64,000 nt of DNA from Marine Group III euryarchaeote CG-Bathy1. Its GTDB lineage: Archaea > Thermoplasmatota > Poseidoniia > MGIII > CG-Epi1. Position numbers and translations under genes: made by a program. Location: positions 1 to 64,000 of the forward strand of contig MIYU01000016.1 of NCBI GenBank assembly GCA_001875425.1, read 5' to 3'. The notes beneath the pieces are model-generated. The model saw only the letters and a list, made by a program, of their open reading frames with translations, was not told the origin of the DNA and ran no database searches. Below, one piece after another: positions 8,605 to 18,142 of the stretch (the first letter of the stretch is position 1; every line of letters starts with the position of its first letter).

Positions 8605-10257
8605 ATGAGTGCAGAAGCTAAAGATGACAATAAGACTCTGATGTTAATGGCCGTTTTACTTGTGGGCCTGATACTCTCATCTGCATATTCAGCAAATAGT
8701 ATTGGCAAGGTAGATAGTGAGTTAACAACACTGGAAGCGAAGGCGAATACGTTAGAAACTAAACTGAATGCAGAAGAGGAAGCGGTTGATGCCTTGCAGG
8801 TGCAGGTGAATGAACTTGGTAATAGTAGTTCAATAGCTGATACTGCAATTATTGGAATCAATAATCATCTGAACAATTTGGATGCAGGTATTGCGAACAA
8901 TCAGGCCGCACTGGATGCGGTGAATGCCGAATTAAGTATTCTGAGAGGAGATATAACAACAGTAGAGGGGATGATAGCTGATGTTTATACGCAATTGGCC
9001 GATATTGAAAATCACCTAGATGCAATTGAAAATAATATAACAATACATACGAGTCAAATTTCTAATATTAAGAATGATACCGAAATTATCTATTATATGC
9101 TAGCAGAACATCAAGAGATGATTGATAGGTTGAATTCCTGTCAACTAATCCCATACGGCAACTGTACCAATGCAGATTTGTCGGGTGCTGATCTTAGTAA
9201 TATGGATTTAAGAGGTATAGATTTATCGGGTTCTGATCTCTATGATGCAAATTTGACAGATGCTACTCTCTATTATGCAGATTTGACGGGTGCTAATCTC
9301 TATTATGCAAATTTGACGGGTGCTGATCTCGGTGGTGCAGATTTGACGGGTGCTTATCTCGAAGAGGCAGATTTGACGGGTGCTTATCTAGGATTTACAA
9401 AATTTTTTAGATCTAATCTCGAGAATACAGATTTTTCTAGGTCTAATCTTGAGGGTGCTGATTTGTCGGAGAATTCGCTTATGTATGCTAATTTTACGGA
9501 TGCGGAAATCAAGTATGTGGATTTTTCTAAATCTAATCTCCAGTATGTCGATTTTTCTGGTGCAGATCTCACTTATGCGAGATTGGTTGGTGTTACTTCA
9601 ACGGGAGCAAATTACACTGATGCTAGCTTAGGACATGCAGATTTGTCGAATGCTCAACTGAATGATACGATTTTTGTTGATGCATATTTGGGACATACCG
9701 ATATGAGTAACAGTTACCTTCAACACTCTGATATGAATGGAGCTAATTTTAGAGCAGTGACCTGTTATAAGAAGTGTGCAGATTTGTCGGGTGCTAGTCT
9801 CCAGTATGCAGATTTGATGGGTGCTGATCTCGAATATACAGATTTGACGGGTGCTTATCTCTATAATGCAAATTTGACGGGTGCTTATCTCAGATTTGCA
9901 GATTTCTCAGGTGCCAATCTTGGTGGTGCAGATTTGTCGGGTGCTGATCTCAAGTATGCAGATTTGTCGGGTGCTAATCCCTATAATGCAGATTTGTCGG
10001 GTGCTGATATCCGGTATGCAGATTTGTCGGGTGCTAATTTCCAGTATGCAGATTTGACGGATGCTCATCTCGTTGATGCAGATTTGACGGATGCTAAGTT
10101 CGGACATGCAGATTTGACGGATGTTTATCTCACTGGTGCAGATTTGAGATTTGCTGATTTTACCGATGCAACGGTTGTTGGAGCTGCCTGGGTAAGTGCT
10201 TACTGGCATCAAACTATCTGGACGGATGGTGTGAGATACGACTCGGATCCGACTTAG
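8605..10257 (+). CDS. Membrane-anchored coiled-coil plus pentapeptide-repeat protein
   Basis: N-terminal TM (LMAVLLVGLILSSAYS), heptad-rich region, then about 350 aa of A(D/N)LxG repeats. Confidence 0.88.
   Translation: MSAEAKDDNKTLMLMAVLLVGLILSSAYSANSIGKVDSELTTLEAKANTLETKLNAEEEAVDALQVQVNELGNSSSIADTAIIGINNHLNNLDAGIANNQAALDAVNAELSILRGDITTVEGMIADVYTQLADIENHLDAIENNITIHTSQISNIKNDTEIIYYMLAEHQEMIDRLNSCQLIPYGNCTNADLSGADLSNMDLRGIDLSGSDLYDANLTDATLYYADLTGANLYYANLTGADLGGADLTGAYLEEADLTGAYLGFTKFFRSNLENTDFSRSNLEGADLSENSLMYANFTDAEIKYVDFSKSNLQYVDFSGADLTYARLVGVTSTGANYTDASLGHADLSNAQLNDTIFVDAYLGHTDMSNSYLQHSDMNGANFRAVTCYKKCADLSGASLQYADLMGADLEYTDLTGAYLYNANLTGAYLRFADFSGANLGGADLSGADLKYADLSGANPYNADLSGADIRYADLSGANFQYADLTDAHLVDADLTDAKFGHADLTDVYLTGADLRFADFTDATVVGAAWVSAYWHQTIWTDGVRYDSDPT
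9169..10185 (+). repeat. Tandem pentapeptide-repeat coding array (predominant 30-nt period)
   Basis: Recurring gcagatttgtcgggtgctgatctcnnntat-type units encoding ADLSGADLxYADL. Confidence 0.85.
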
Positions 10258-10260
10258 TAA

Positions 10261-11289
10261 TTAAGAAGAAAGAATTTCGTTCATGAATTCTACGTAAATT
10301 TGTGACACTCTATCTATGCTCGATCTGCTTACCCATTCACCAGGTGCATGCCAATTTCCACCTTCAGGACCTAGTATGACTGTAGGCATTTTTGTGGCGA
10401 CGAAATTGAAATCTCCAACCGATGTTGTTGTTTCCTGTTCCTTAGTACAATAGCTCAAGAATTTTTTGACTAAATCTGTTTCCGGTGTTGAATACGGTTT
10501 TGGAGAAGGAGTTGGGCGTTCATAATCAGATATTGAAATCGAATCGGATAATGAGAGTAGTGTCTCTTTGATATTATCACTTTCATTGTAGTGATGCCGA
10601 TCCAAAATTAGCTTAGCTTCTTGTGGATGAGTTAAGCCCAATGAATCGGAATGTAAGGAGAGAATTGCTAGCGAACCATCTACCTCCAATTTTTCTAAAT
10701 TCAATATGAGATTGCTCGCTTCTACTAGAGCACTAGTTCCCGGTTCTGTTGCATGACCTCCACGAGCAGTGATAGTAACTTCATACAGAGAACGTCCAGG
10801 AGCTTTGAGAACGGGAGCTTCTGAGCTCGGTTCAGGTATGAAACAGAGGTCCCCTTCAAGTCGATTCAAGGCGTGATTTATACCGCGACACCAACCCTCT
10901 TCATCACAAGTTAAGAGTAGTGTTAGATTGGCACCTAAATCTGAATAATGTTTAAACAATTCAATAGACAACGCAAGACCGGCCTGCATATCTGCAGAAC
11001 CTAGAGCGATGATATTGTCTCCATCTAAAAGAGGTGAATATGGATTATTCCATCCAGGTGCAGGAGGGACTGTGTCCATATGTGCACAAAAAACAATGTG
11101 TGGACCTTTTCCTTCGGAACGGCACCAGATATTTGCTGTAGAATCTGAGACTTTTTCAATCTCTGGCGAATAATCGGATAGATAATTTTCTAGAAAAGCA
11201 ATTTTTTCATTCTCTTCGCCCATGGGAGAAGGGATTCTGAGTAACTCGAGTAATAGACCTTCAATGTTCAAGATGCACCTCTTCAGCAT
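10261..11289 (-). CDS. M20-family metallopeptidase (ArgE/DapE/CPG2-like deacylase)
   Basis: CAHMDTVPP, TCDEEGWCRG and GDFNFVATKMPTVILGPEGG motifs. Confidence 0.82.
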   Translation of the reverse strand: MLKRCILNIEGLLLELLRIPSPMGEENEKIAFLENYLSDYSPEIEKVSDSTANIWCRSEGKGPHIVFCAHMDTVPPAPGWNNPYSPLLDGDNIIALGSADMQAGLALSIELFKHYSDLGANLTLLLTCDEEGWCRGINHALNRLEGDLCFIPEPSSEAPVLKAPGRSLYEVTITARGGHATEPGTSALVEASNLILNLEKLEVDGSLAILSLHSDSLGLTHPQEAKLILDRHHYNESDNIKETLLSLSDSISISDYERPTPSPKPYSTPETDLVKKFLSYCTKEQETTTSVGDFNFVATKMPTVILGPEGGNWHAPGEWVSRSSIDRVSQIYVEFMNEILSS

Positions 11290-11902
11290 TTAATGTAATA
11301 ATATTATTATTTTCTTCAACCATCAATTCACCATTTTCAGTAATATCTATAACAATACCTTCAGACCCATTCCACCTGACATTCTTACCGAGAAGTATCT
11401 CCGCCTTTCTATAACTGATAAAGAAATCGTTTGAATCGAAATTCATTAATTCGCGCTTAAGAATGTTTTCAAATTTATCAGCCAGATCTAAAAGATTGAT
11501 GCTGACACCTATATCATTAAGAGAGATAGATGAAGGGACATCTGGTGAGGTTACAATATTGATACCCACACCCACTATTGCAAAATCATTGTGAGACTCA
11601 CAGAGTATTCCACCTAATTTTTTTCCATCTAAGATCAGGTCGTTAGGCCACTTTAGAGAGACGTTGAATTGATGAAAGGATTCGAGAGATAGTTTGGATG
11701 ATAACCCTGCTATGAGTGGAAGTAATTTGTGTTGAGGAGAACAGATTGAAAAATAAAAACCACCTTTTGGAGAAACCCAGTCATTGCCCCTTCTACCTCT
11801 ACCCTGATGTTGTTCAAAGGCTAGAATTGAATCCCATAGATTTGGATTTTGAAGTCTTAACCTTTCATTAGTTGAAGGAATTTCTTGAAAAATCTGTCTC
11901 AA
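11261..11902 (-). CDS. birA: Biotin--[acetyl-CoA-carboxylase] ligase
   Basis: HQGRGRRGNDWVSPKGGFYFSI and SLKWPNDLILDGKKLGGILCE motifs. Confidence 0.88.
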   Translation of the reverse strand: MRQIFQEIPSTNERLRLQNPNLWDSILAFEQHQGRGRRGNDWVSPKGGFYFSICSPQHKLLPLIAGLSSKLSLESFHQFNVSLKWPNDLILDGKKLGGILCESHNDFAIVGVGINIVTSPDVPSSISLNDIGVSINLLDLADKFENILKRELMNFDSNDFFISYRKAEILLGKNVRWNGSEGIVIDITENGELMVEENNNIITLNAEEVHLEH

Positions 11903-14900
11903 AAAAACTCACCCAAATTAGTTTGAGTTGTTTCATCATTTTCTAGAGTAGTATTTATCGAACTGAGTGCTAATTCGACTCGTTGTTGCGTAAAGTTATC
12001 TACATCCGGATATCTTACTAAAATATCTGAAACCATCTCTCTGTATTTGGAAACTGATGCCCGTGAAACGTTGAGTAAAATTTTACCACCACAATTAGAT
12101 TTGGAACATTTATTAGATAAAGGAGGACGTCTGTATTTTGTATTACATTTATTGCAACGGACTTTCTGTCTGGAAAAGGAACGTAGGTTGCCCACTAAAT
12201 CTCTAAGAAGATGTTTCTTGACTGTGTGTGTTGCTAAATATGAGGCATCGGAAGCTCGTATTTTACTTACTAAATGTAAAGATGCATCCGATTTTTCTTG
12301 CATAGAACCTAATCCTACATACGTAGATGTTTTAGGACCTGAATTTATGTTTGAAGTTTGATGAGTAAAAATGAACGGATACTCTCTGTTTTTCTCTAAA
12401 TAGTTAGAAACAAAGGATAAATCTTTAGCTACCTCTTTCGGAGATATTTCTAACTCGGCATTTTGATAAAATGATAACGGGTATTGAGATTCTAAATCGA
12501 TATTGTGTGCTTCACTATCTATCTCTTTTGGATTTATGCGCGTAGTTAAGACTCGTGGAGTATCCATAGTACCTCCTCTTCTACTTGGTAAGAATTTTTC
12601 TGAATAATTTAGAAGACCGTCTAAAAGTAGCATAAAACAATCTTCATCACCATCGCAATTTCGTCTTTTAGCAGCATGAAAGAATGGATGACTGTATTGT
12701 GCATTTGCATCTGTAAAACCGATTAATCTGCAAAGAACGCCAGCTGAAGTGTGTGGACTTAGACCAATCATAAGCTGACCTATCATATCGCTAGATTTTG
12801 CATTTTGACCTGGAGGGATGTCGTAAAATTTTTCCAACCCATAAATTTTTTCGAGTTCTTCGTCAACGAAACGAGCGACATTCAATAACCATGATGATGA
12901 TTTACGCGAAAAGATTACGTCCTGAATCTGTAAAGTTACTAGTTGATCTGTAGAGACTAAGTCATTGCCTAAATAATCGTGAAGATAACCCAACTCTCTA
13001 GCTTTATCTATAGAGAGACCTATTTCAGAAGGATAGAAATGAGTCATCGGTAAATTCATCATATCATATCTTAATGTTCCATCTTTGTAGACTCTCAAAT
13101 CATATTTAGCACGGAGTATACCTTTCTCTAATAATTCGGGCGTTTTAGTAGCGGAAGTTAACCCTTCAACACATTTAGTTGGTGGAATTTGATACATTTT
13201 GAGATGATCTTTAGACGAATTAACTAATGATTTTAAATTTACAAGACGATGTCCAGCCCTCTCTTTCAAAAGAGTGGGTAAACTACAATGGCGACTTGAA
13301 ACAGTTTCTTCATTGCATTTTGAACATGTTCTTAGTTCTAATTCTAATTTTACTTGCCCGTCTTTTAATTTTTCTATGGAAGTGTTTATGAGACGTTGAG
13401 GGCCTCCACTTTTTCCAATTGGAAAAAGAGAATGCGGTGGCGGACTCATTCTTCTTTCATTCGCCTTTTCAGGCCTACCCATACTAGAACCGAGTCTTGT
13501 AGGGGCACGGTTTTTAATTTTTAAATCTGAAAAATACTCGATTAAACTTAATGTATCTTTTGAATTGTTTGGTTCTTTGGAACTAACTACATCAATGCCG
13601 TTGACATTCAGAGCTAATGAATGTAAAAGCGGTTTAGAGAGAATATCTATATGGATAATCTCTGATTTGACTGTATGAAAAACGCCTAAACATTCCAATG
13701 TTGATTTAGCAGAAATTGGAACTTTTAAAATTTCATTTTCAAAAGAAGAATTTAGTAAAATATCTCTGAGTTCTAATATTTCTGAAATTTCGAAATCGTT
13801 CCAAAAAAATGTATAATCAGGATGTAAAGGTGCACCTGATTTTTGACTTATTGAAAGAGCATCCTCGAAAGAAACTTCATTCGGATTTAAATCTGGTGAA
13901 TTCGCCTCTAAATGCCACCACTCATGACACCATGCCCCCGGTTTGAGATTGTGATTGTTTTCTAAAAACTCGCCTGGAGAAATTAGAATTTCTCCTAAAT
14001 CTATGATTTTATTTATTTGAGGAAGATAATCATCAATAGAATCTGGATCGTCTAAACGTAAAAAAGTTCCATCATGTAAAACGACAGATGGCCCCTCTAT
14101 AGAATCGCACGGAGTTATTGATGCAGCTTTACCTGGAAGTTGTGTTTTTAGTTGAGTTCCAATCGCTGGAAAAGAATCTAATATTTTCATAGATGCTGGA
14201 GAAAGAGCAATCGCTGCCAATCCTGTTAATCGAGTTCTGCCATATCTAAGTCTAAATGAACCTGCTTTGTCTGGAAAGGAAAAAATTGGTCTGCCTACGA
14301 GAACATCTTTTAGATATTTATGTTCTCCTTTGGATTCTTTTTGACTCTCTTTTTTCTTTTTAGCATAAGTAGTTAAAAAATCCCAACCTTGAATCTCTAA
14401 TCTTTCAACGTGCTTTAAAATTTTATTCGCTTTTAGACAGAGACCTTCAGCTATGACCAATGCAGCTCCACCCCTAATTCTGTTTGTTTCAACTCTAGGA
14501 AGGTCACGATGTCCAACAACTTCCAATCTTTCTGTTGGTTCGCCTGTGATACAGATTGGACAAGATTTGATTATCGTTTCAATCTCTTCAGCAGATGGTG
14601 TGTATTGTAGATTTACTGCTCTTTTGTATAATGGTATCTCTTCTTTGTATCTCTCTATTTCAGATATAGTGGGAACGTATGATTTTAGACCTAATTCTAT
14701 TCTAACCACATCAGCTATTAACACAGAAAGTGCTTGTGCAGTGCCCCCTGCTGCACGGATAGGTCCTGCAAAATATATTGCAGCACATTGACTTCCATCT
14801 TCATTGTCTAAAATATTGACTCGTACTAAACCTTCTGTTGGAGCGACTAAAACACCTTCTGTTAAAATAGAAAGAGATGTTCTGATTGCCTGTTCTAATG

Positions 14901-15195
14901 CACTTTTGACATCTGATGTTTCTTTGATTTTTTTAGCTAAAATCTTAGCTATTTCTAAAGCTGAGATTTCCCTACTTCCTTCAATGAGTGAATTACGAAT
15001 TAATTCGGCTACTCCTTTTGGACCTACTTGTGCCTCTACACGTTCTGCTAAATCTCTTGCTTTTTTAATTTCGCTTGTATCTGTAGGATCAAAACCATTC
15101 TCTCTAGCTTTATTTGCAATTGCATAACATTCATCAGCATCTTTGGATAAAGAGGTAAAATATTTTTCAGAGGTAGGTGATGATTCAATTGACAA
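11899..15195 (-). CDS. polC: DNA polymerase D large subunit (DP2)
   Basis: NRRDCDGDED-like motif (KRRNCDGDEDCFMLLLDGLLN), RAAGGTAQALSVLIADVVR, C-terminal zinc fingers CNKCNTKYRRPP..CSKSNCGG; 1098 aa without intein. Confidence 0.95.
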   Translation of the reverse strand: MSIESSPTSEKYFTSLSKDADECYAIANKARENGFDPTDTSEIKKARDLAERVEAQVGPKGVAELIRNSLIEGSREISALEIAKILAKKIKETSDVKSALEQAIRTSLSILTEGVLVAPTEGLVRVNILDNEDGSQCAAIYFAGPIRAAGGTAQALSVLIADVVRIELGLKSYVPTISEIERYKEEIPLYKRAVNLQYTPSAEEIETIIKSCPICITGEPTERLEVVGHRDLPRVETNRIRGGAALVIAEGLCLKANKILKHVERLEIQGWDFLTTYAKKKKESQKESKGEHKYLKDVLVGRPIFSFPDKAGSFRLRYGRTRLTGLAAIALSPASMKILDSFPAIGTQLKTQLPGKAASITPCDSIEGPSVVLHDGTFLRLDDPDSIDDYLPQINKIIDLGEILISPGEFLENNHNLKPGAWCHEWWHLEANSPDLNPNEVSFEDALSISQKSGAPLHPDYTFFWNDFEISEILELRDILLNSSFENEILKVPISAKSTLECLGVFHTVKSEIIHIDILSKPLLHSLALNVNGIDVVSSKEPNNSKDTLSLIEYFSDLKIKNRAPTRLGSSMGRPEKANERRMSPPPHSLFPIGKSGGPQRLINTSIEKLKDGQVKLELELRTCSKCNEETVSSRHCSLPTLLKERAGHRLVNLKSLVNSSKDHLKMYQIPPTKCVEGLTSATKTPELLEKGILRAKYDLRVYKDGTLRYDMMNLPMTHFYPSEIGLSIDKARELGYLHDYLGNDLVSTDQLVTLQIQDVIFSRKSSSWLLNVARFVDEELEKIYGLEKFYDIPPGQNAKSSDMIGQLMIGLSPHTSAGVLCRLIGFTDANAQYSHPFFHAAKRRNCDGDEDCFMLLLDGLLNYSEKFLPSRRGGTMDTPRVLTTRINPKEIDSEAHNIDLESQYPLSFYQNAELEISPKEVAKDLSFVSNYLEKNREYPFIFTHQTSNINSGPKTSTYVGLGSMQEKSDASLHLVSKIRASDASYLATHTVKKHLLRDLVGNLRSFSRQKVRCNKCNTKYRRPPLSNKCSKSNCGGKILLNVSRASVSKYREMVSDILVRYPDVDNFTQQRVELALSSINTTLENDETTQTNLGEFF

Positions 15196-15239
15196 GCACC
15201 ATAGTAAGTAGATAAACCATTTAGAGTCTTCGGGTTAGT

Positions 15240-16727
15240 TTAGCTATATTTGTCTGCCCAGAAAGAACGGTATGCTGAAGCACCACCTTGTATACCGAAA
15301 TAATACACCAAATAAGATAGAAAACACATTGAAGCACCCATAACAAGACCGAAGTTAATGTTTCCTTGAAGAAATGCACCAGAAATAGCCATTAGAATTC
15401 CTGTAATGAAAGCCGATGTACCCATGAGTAAGAATTGCGTTAAAAAATCTGGATTGCCTCTGTTATTTGAATCGAAATCTGCAAAGACACCCGCAGCCCA
15501 CATCCCTAAACCGGTGTTAATCAAAATGGCTAAAATTACCATTTCACCAAAAAAGAGTGTTACCTTTCCTGAAAAATTTGCAAAGTAACAGGTTGAAAGC
15601 CAAATAAAAAGAAGTCCCGGTAGAGACAAAATAGCAATAGAAATTGCTTTACCTTTTAGAACAGAAACGGAATCGATTGGAAGTGATTTTAAAATCCAAA
15701 GTCGTTTTCCTTCAATACCTATAGATGAAGCACCTACAAGGGTGCACTGAAGTAATGCGCCGATGTAAATTCCAAAAGCTAATAGAGTTGGATAGAAAGA
15801 CTCACCTCCTAAATCCTCAGTAGGTTCACCTATAGTGTAAATCCAAAATAGAATGAATAAGCCTATGAATACAGTAGAAATGTAAGCACCGACTGCATCC
15901 TTTTCTCTTAGAGAATTAACTATTTCTTTACGTACTAGTGCTGATGTTTTTCTATTTAAAAAATAATTAAGCCAACCTAATCTGAAAATATGAGGTGTTG
16001 GTTTAGAAACTCTAGTTGAAATCTGCTGTGATAAAATGCTATCAATATACAATTTATCAGAAAGAAATAAAAGTATGGAAACTGTAGAACTTGAAAGTAA
16101 AAAAAGATTAAAGGAAGAAGAAGGTTGTGTGTGTGCCTGATCTAAAAATAGAATAGTTGAAGACAGTGGTAAAATTGCTACAAACAAATATAAAGATTTA
16201 CGGAAAAAGGGAGTTATAGAGCTGTAAATTCCAAGTAAAAAACCGAAGACAGGTGCGAAAATAGTTGAAAGAATTATTAAATTAATGAAATTAGAAGGAA
16301 AGAATAATGATTCGCTCGTGAAAGTTGTTACCGTGAATATAGTTATTGCAGATAAAAAAATAAGAGAAAAATTTGAAACTAATAAAGAAATTAAGAATCC
16401 TAGAATTATTTTTCTAGGTGAAATAGGTTGAGATAAATAGGTATCAATAAAAGAAGAACGAATTGCTTTTCTGTAAGTTTGACCTGCATTTCTTATTACG
16501 AGTATAGTAAAAGATATTGCAATAATTGAACCGTAACCATCAGACGTGCCGCCGAACATTTCTGGTTGCCTTTCTATAAAATTAATAAGTTTTATTGAAT
16601 AAAAAACAACAGTTGGAAGTATTATTAAGAAAAGAATACGTGAAAAGGGGCGCTGAATTGTCTGTTTACAGAAACCCCTCCAAGAAGATAAGATATCTGC
16701 CTTAGCTATTGCATAAACACTTCTCAT
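15240..16727 (-). CDS. Multi-TM ABC-2-type permease-like protein
   Basis: Roughly 12 hydrophobic segments, central GKRLWILKSLPIDSVSVLKGKA motif typical of ABC-2 permeases. Confidence 0.6.
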   Translation of the reverse strand: MRSVYAIAKADILSSWRGFCKQTIQRPFSRILFLIILPTVVFYSIKLINFIERQPEMFGGTSDGYGSIIAISFTILVIRNAGQTYRKAIRSSFIDTYLSQPISPRKIILGFLISLLVSNFSLIFLSAITIFTVTTFTSESLFFPSNFINLIILSTIFAPVFGFLLGIYSSITPFFRKSLYLFVAILPLSSTILFLDQAHTQPSSSFNLFLLSSSTVSILLFLSDKLYIDSILSQQISTRVSKPTPHIFRLGWLNYFLNRKTSALVRKEIVNSLREKDAVGAYISTVFIGLFILFWIYTIGEPTEDLGGESFYPTLLAFGIYIGALLQCTLVGASSIGIEGKRLWILKSLPIDSVSVLKGKAISIAILSLPGLLFIWLSTCYFANFSGKVTLFFGEMVILAILINTGLGMWAAGVFADFDSNNRGNPDFLTQFLLMGTSAFITGILMAISGAFLQGNINFGLVMGASMCFLSYLVYYFGIQGGASAYRSFWADKYS

Positions 16728-16939
16728 CTACCGAGCATCTCCAACTTTCTATCTTTTTTTGACGCTTTTTTGAATTCTTTATAATGAATCTTGCAAAGTT
16801 TTGCTTTACGACTACTTGAAGATAGAGTTACAGATGAGAGTGTATTTTTAATTTTTGAAGACGATATTGATCTCTTTACGTCTAAAGAACAACCGACTAC
16901 GTCGCAAGACGCTGTATTATTTTCTTTATTTGGAGACAT
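16724..16939 (-). CDS. Small basic putative zinc-binding protein
   Basis: 71 aa with CDVVGC ... CKIHYKEFKKASKKDRKLEMLGR; 4-nt overlap with the downstream permease ORF. Confidence 0.6.
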   Translation of the reverse strand: MSPNKENNTASCDVVGCSLDVKRSISSSKIKNTLSSVTLSSSSRKAKLCKIHYKEFKKASKKDRKLEMLGR

Positions 16940-16941
16940 GG

Positions 16942-18108
16942 TTATTGTAAAGTTATATCCGGCATTAAAGGGCGTGTGGCGAGTGATTTCAAAACAAAAT
17001 TACTACCTTCACCTACTCTGCATACAAAAAGATCCCTATGATGACGAGTTAGACCGAATTCGTCTAAACTTGCAACGCCACCGCAAACTTCCATTGCCAA
17101 TGTGAGTAAATCTGAAGCTTTTCTTGAGCAATCGATTTTTATCTTTGCAGCAGATTCTTTAGTAAGCGTTCCGGAATCATATTGATTTGTTAATGTAATA
17201 AGCCAATTCAAACCTTGTTCTAATACGATGTCCATATCAAGAATAACATCTTGAACTCGTTGAAAACGTCCAATAGGGCCGTCAAATTGCTCCCTTTCTT
17301 GAGCGTATGAACGACATTTATCTAATGCGAAAGCTAACGACGCAAGAGACATTGAAGCAATGAAAAGTCGGCCGCCATTTAGCGTTTGGACCATTATCTT
17401 AAAACCGTTATTAAGCTCTCCTAAAATATCATCATCTGTAACTTTTACCCCATCAAAAGCTATAGAACCTGTAGAAGATTGTTTCCATAAATCTTTACCG
17501 GCCATTTCTTGATAATTAACACCTGGTGCATCCATTGGAACGATAAAACAAGTAGTACCATCATCAGTCATTGCGTGTACAACTACATGGCTGGCCCATT
17601 TTGCATTAGTAGACCAACATTTTTCTCCTTTTATTTGCCATCCCCCTTCAACTTTTGATGCGCGAACTTGAGGATTAGCAGCATCACTACCTCTACCCGG
17701 TTCAGAAAGTCCGAAAACGAACATGCGTTTTCCTGTAGCTAAATCTGGAAGATGTAATTGTTTTTGTTCATCTGAACCGAAGAGTTGAATCGGTTTAGCT
17801 CCCAAAGATGAAGCAGCACCCGGAGTTATTGCTAATGACTGAGCATGATAACCTAATGACAATCCCATCAATATTAAATCGAGTTGAGAACCACCTTGAC
17901 CGCCGTAATCTTCAGAAATAGTAGTACCAAAAAGACCCATATCACCCATAAGATCTATAGCAGAATCTGGAATTAATTGATGATTTCGCTCCCAATCTAA
18001 CCAATTCGGCATTATATTTTCTTCAGCGAAATCAGAGACCGATTGATAAAAAAGAAGTTTGTCGTCATCGACCAGTTTTTCCAAATAAGAATCCATCATA
18101 CGTTTCAT
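16942..18108 (-). CDS. Acyl-CoA dehydrogenase
   Basis: FGLSEPGRGSDAANPQVRASKVEGGWQIKGEKCWSTNA and C-terminal GEGSNFVLKSLATRPL. Confidence 0.88.
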   Translation of the reverse strand: MKRMMDSYLEKLVDDDKLLFYQSVSDFAEENIMPNWLDWERNHQLIPDSAIDLMGDMGLFGTTISEDYGGQGGSQLDLILMGLSLGYHAQSLAITPGAASSLGAKPIQLFGSDEQKQLHLPDLATGKRMFVFGLSEPGRGSDAANPQVRASKVEGGWQIKGEKCWSTNAKWASHVVVHAMTDDGTTCFIVPMDAPGVNYQEMAGKDLWKQSSTGSIAFDGVKVTDDDILGELNNGFKIMVQTLNGGRLFIASMSLASLAFALDKCRSYAQEREQFDGPIGRFQRVQDVILDMDIVLEQGLNWLITLTNQYDSGTLTKESAAKIKIDCSRKASDLLTLAMEVCGGVASLDEFGLTRHHRDLFVCRVGEGSNFVLKSLATRPLMPDITLQ

Positions 18109-18142
18109 AACAATATAACATTAGTAAGAACGGATAAAATAA

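Noticed and set aside
9169-10185. Regularly spaced repeats resembling a CRISPR array
   Set aside because: Repeats are contiguous, in frame and coding for pentapeptide repeats; no unique spacers, no cas genes nearby.
9907-10212. Minus-strand ORF of 101 aa with ICMSELSIRQICI repeats
   Set aside because: Antisense shadow of the pentapeptide-repeat array; periodicity is inherited from the plus-strand coding repeats.
12047-15127. Plus-strand ORFs of 104-112 aa inside polC
   Set aside because: Antisense to DP2 conserved motifs; no independent support.
11899-15195. Possible intein in PolD DP2
   Set aside because: Length 1098 aa and uninterrupted conserved motifs; no intein splice motifs seen. The same holds for PolB and RFC-S.
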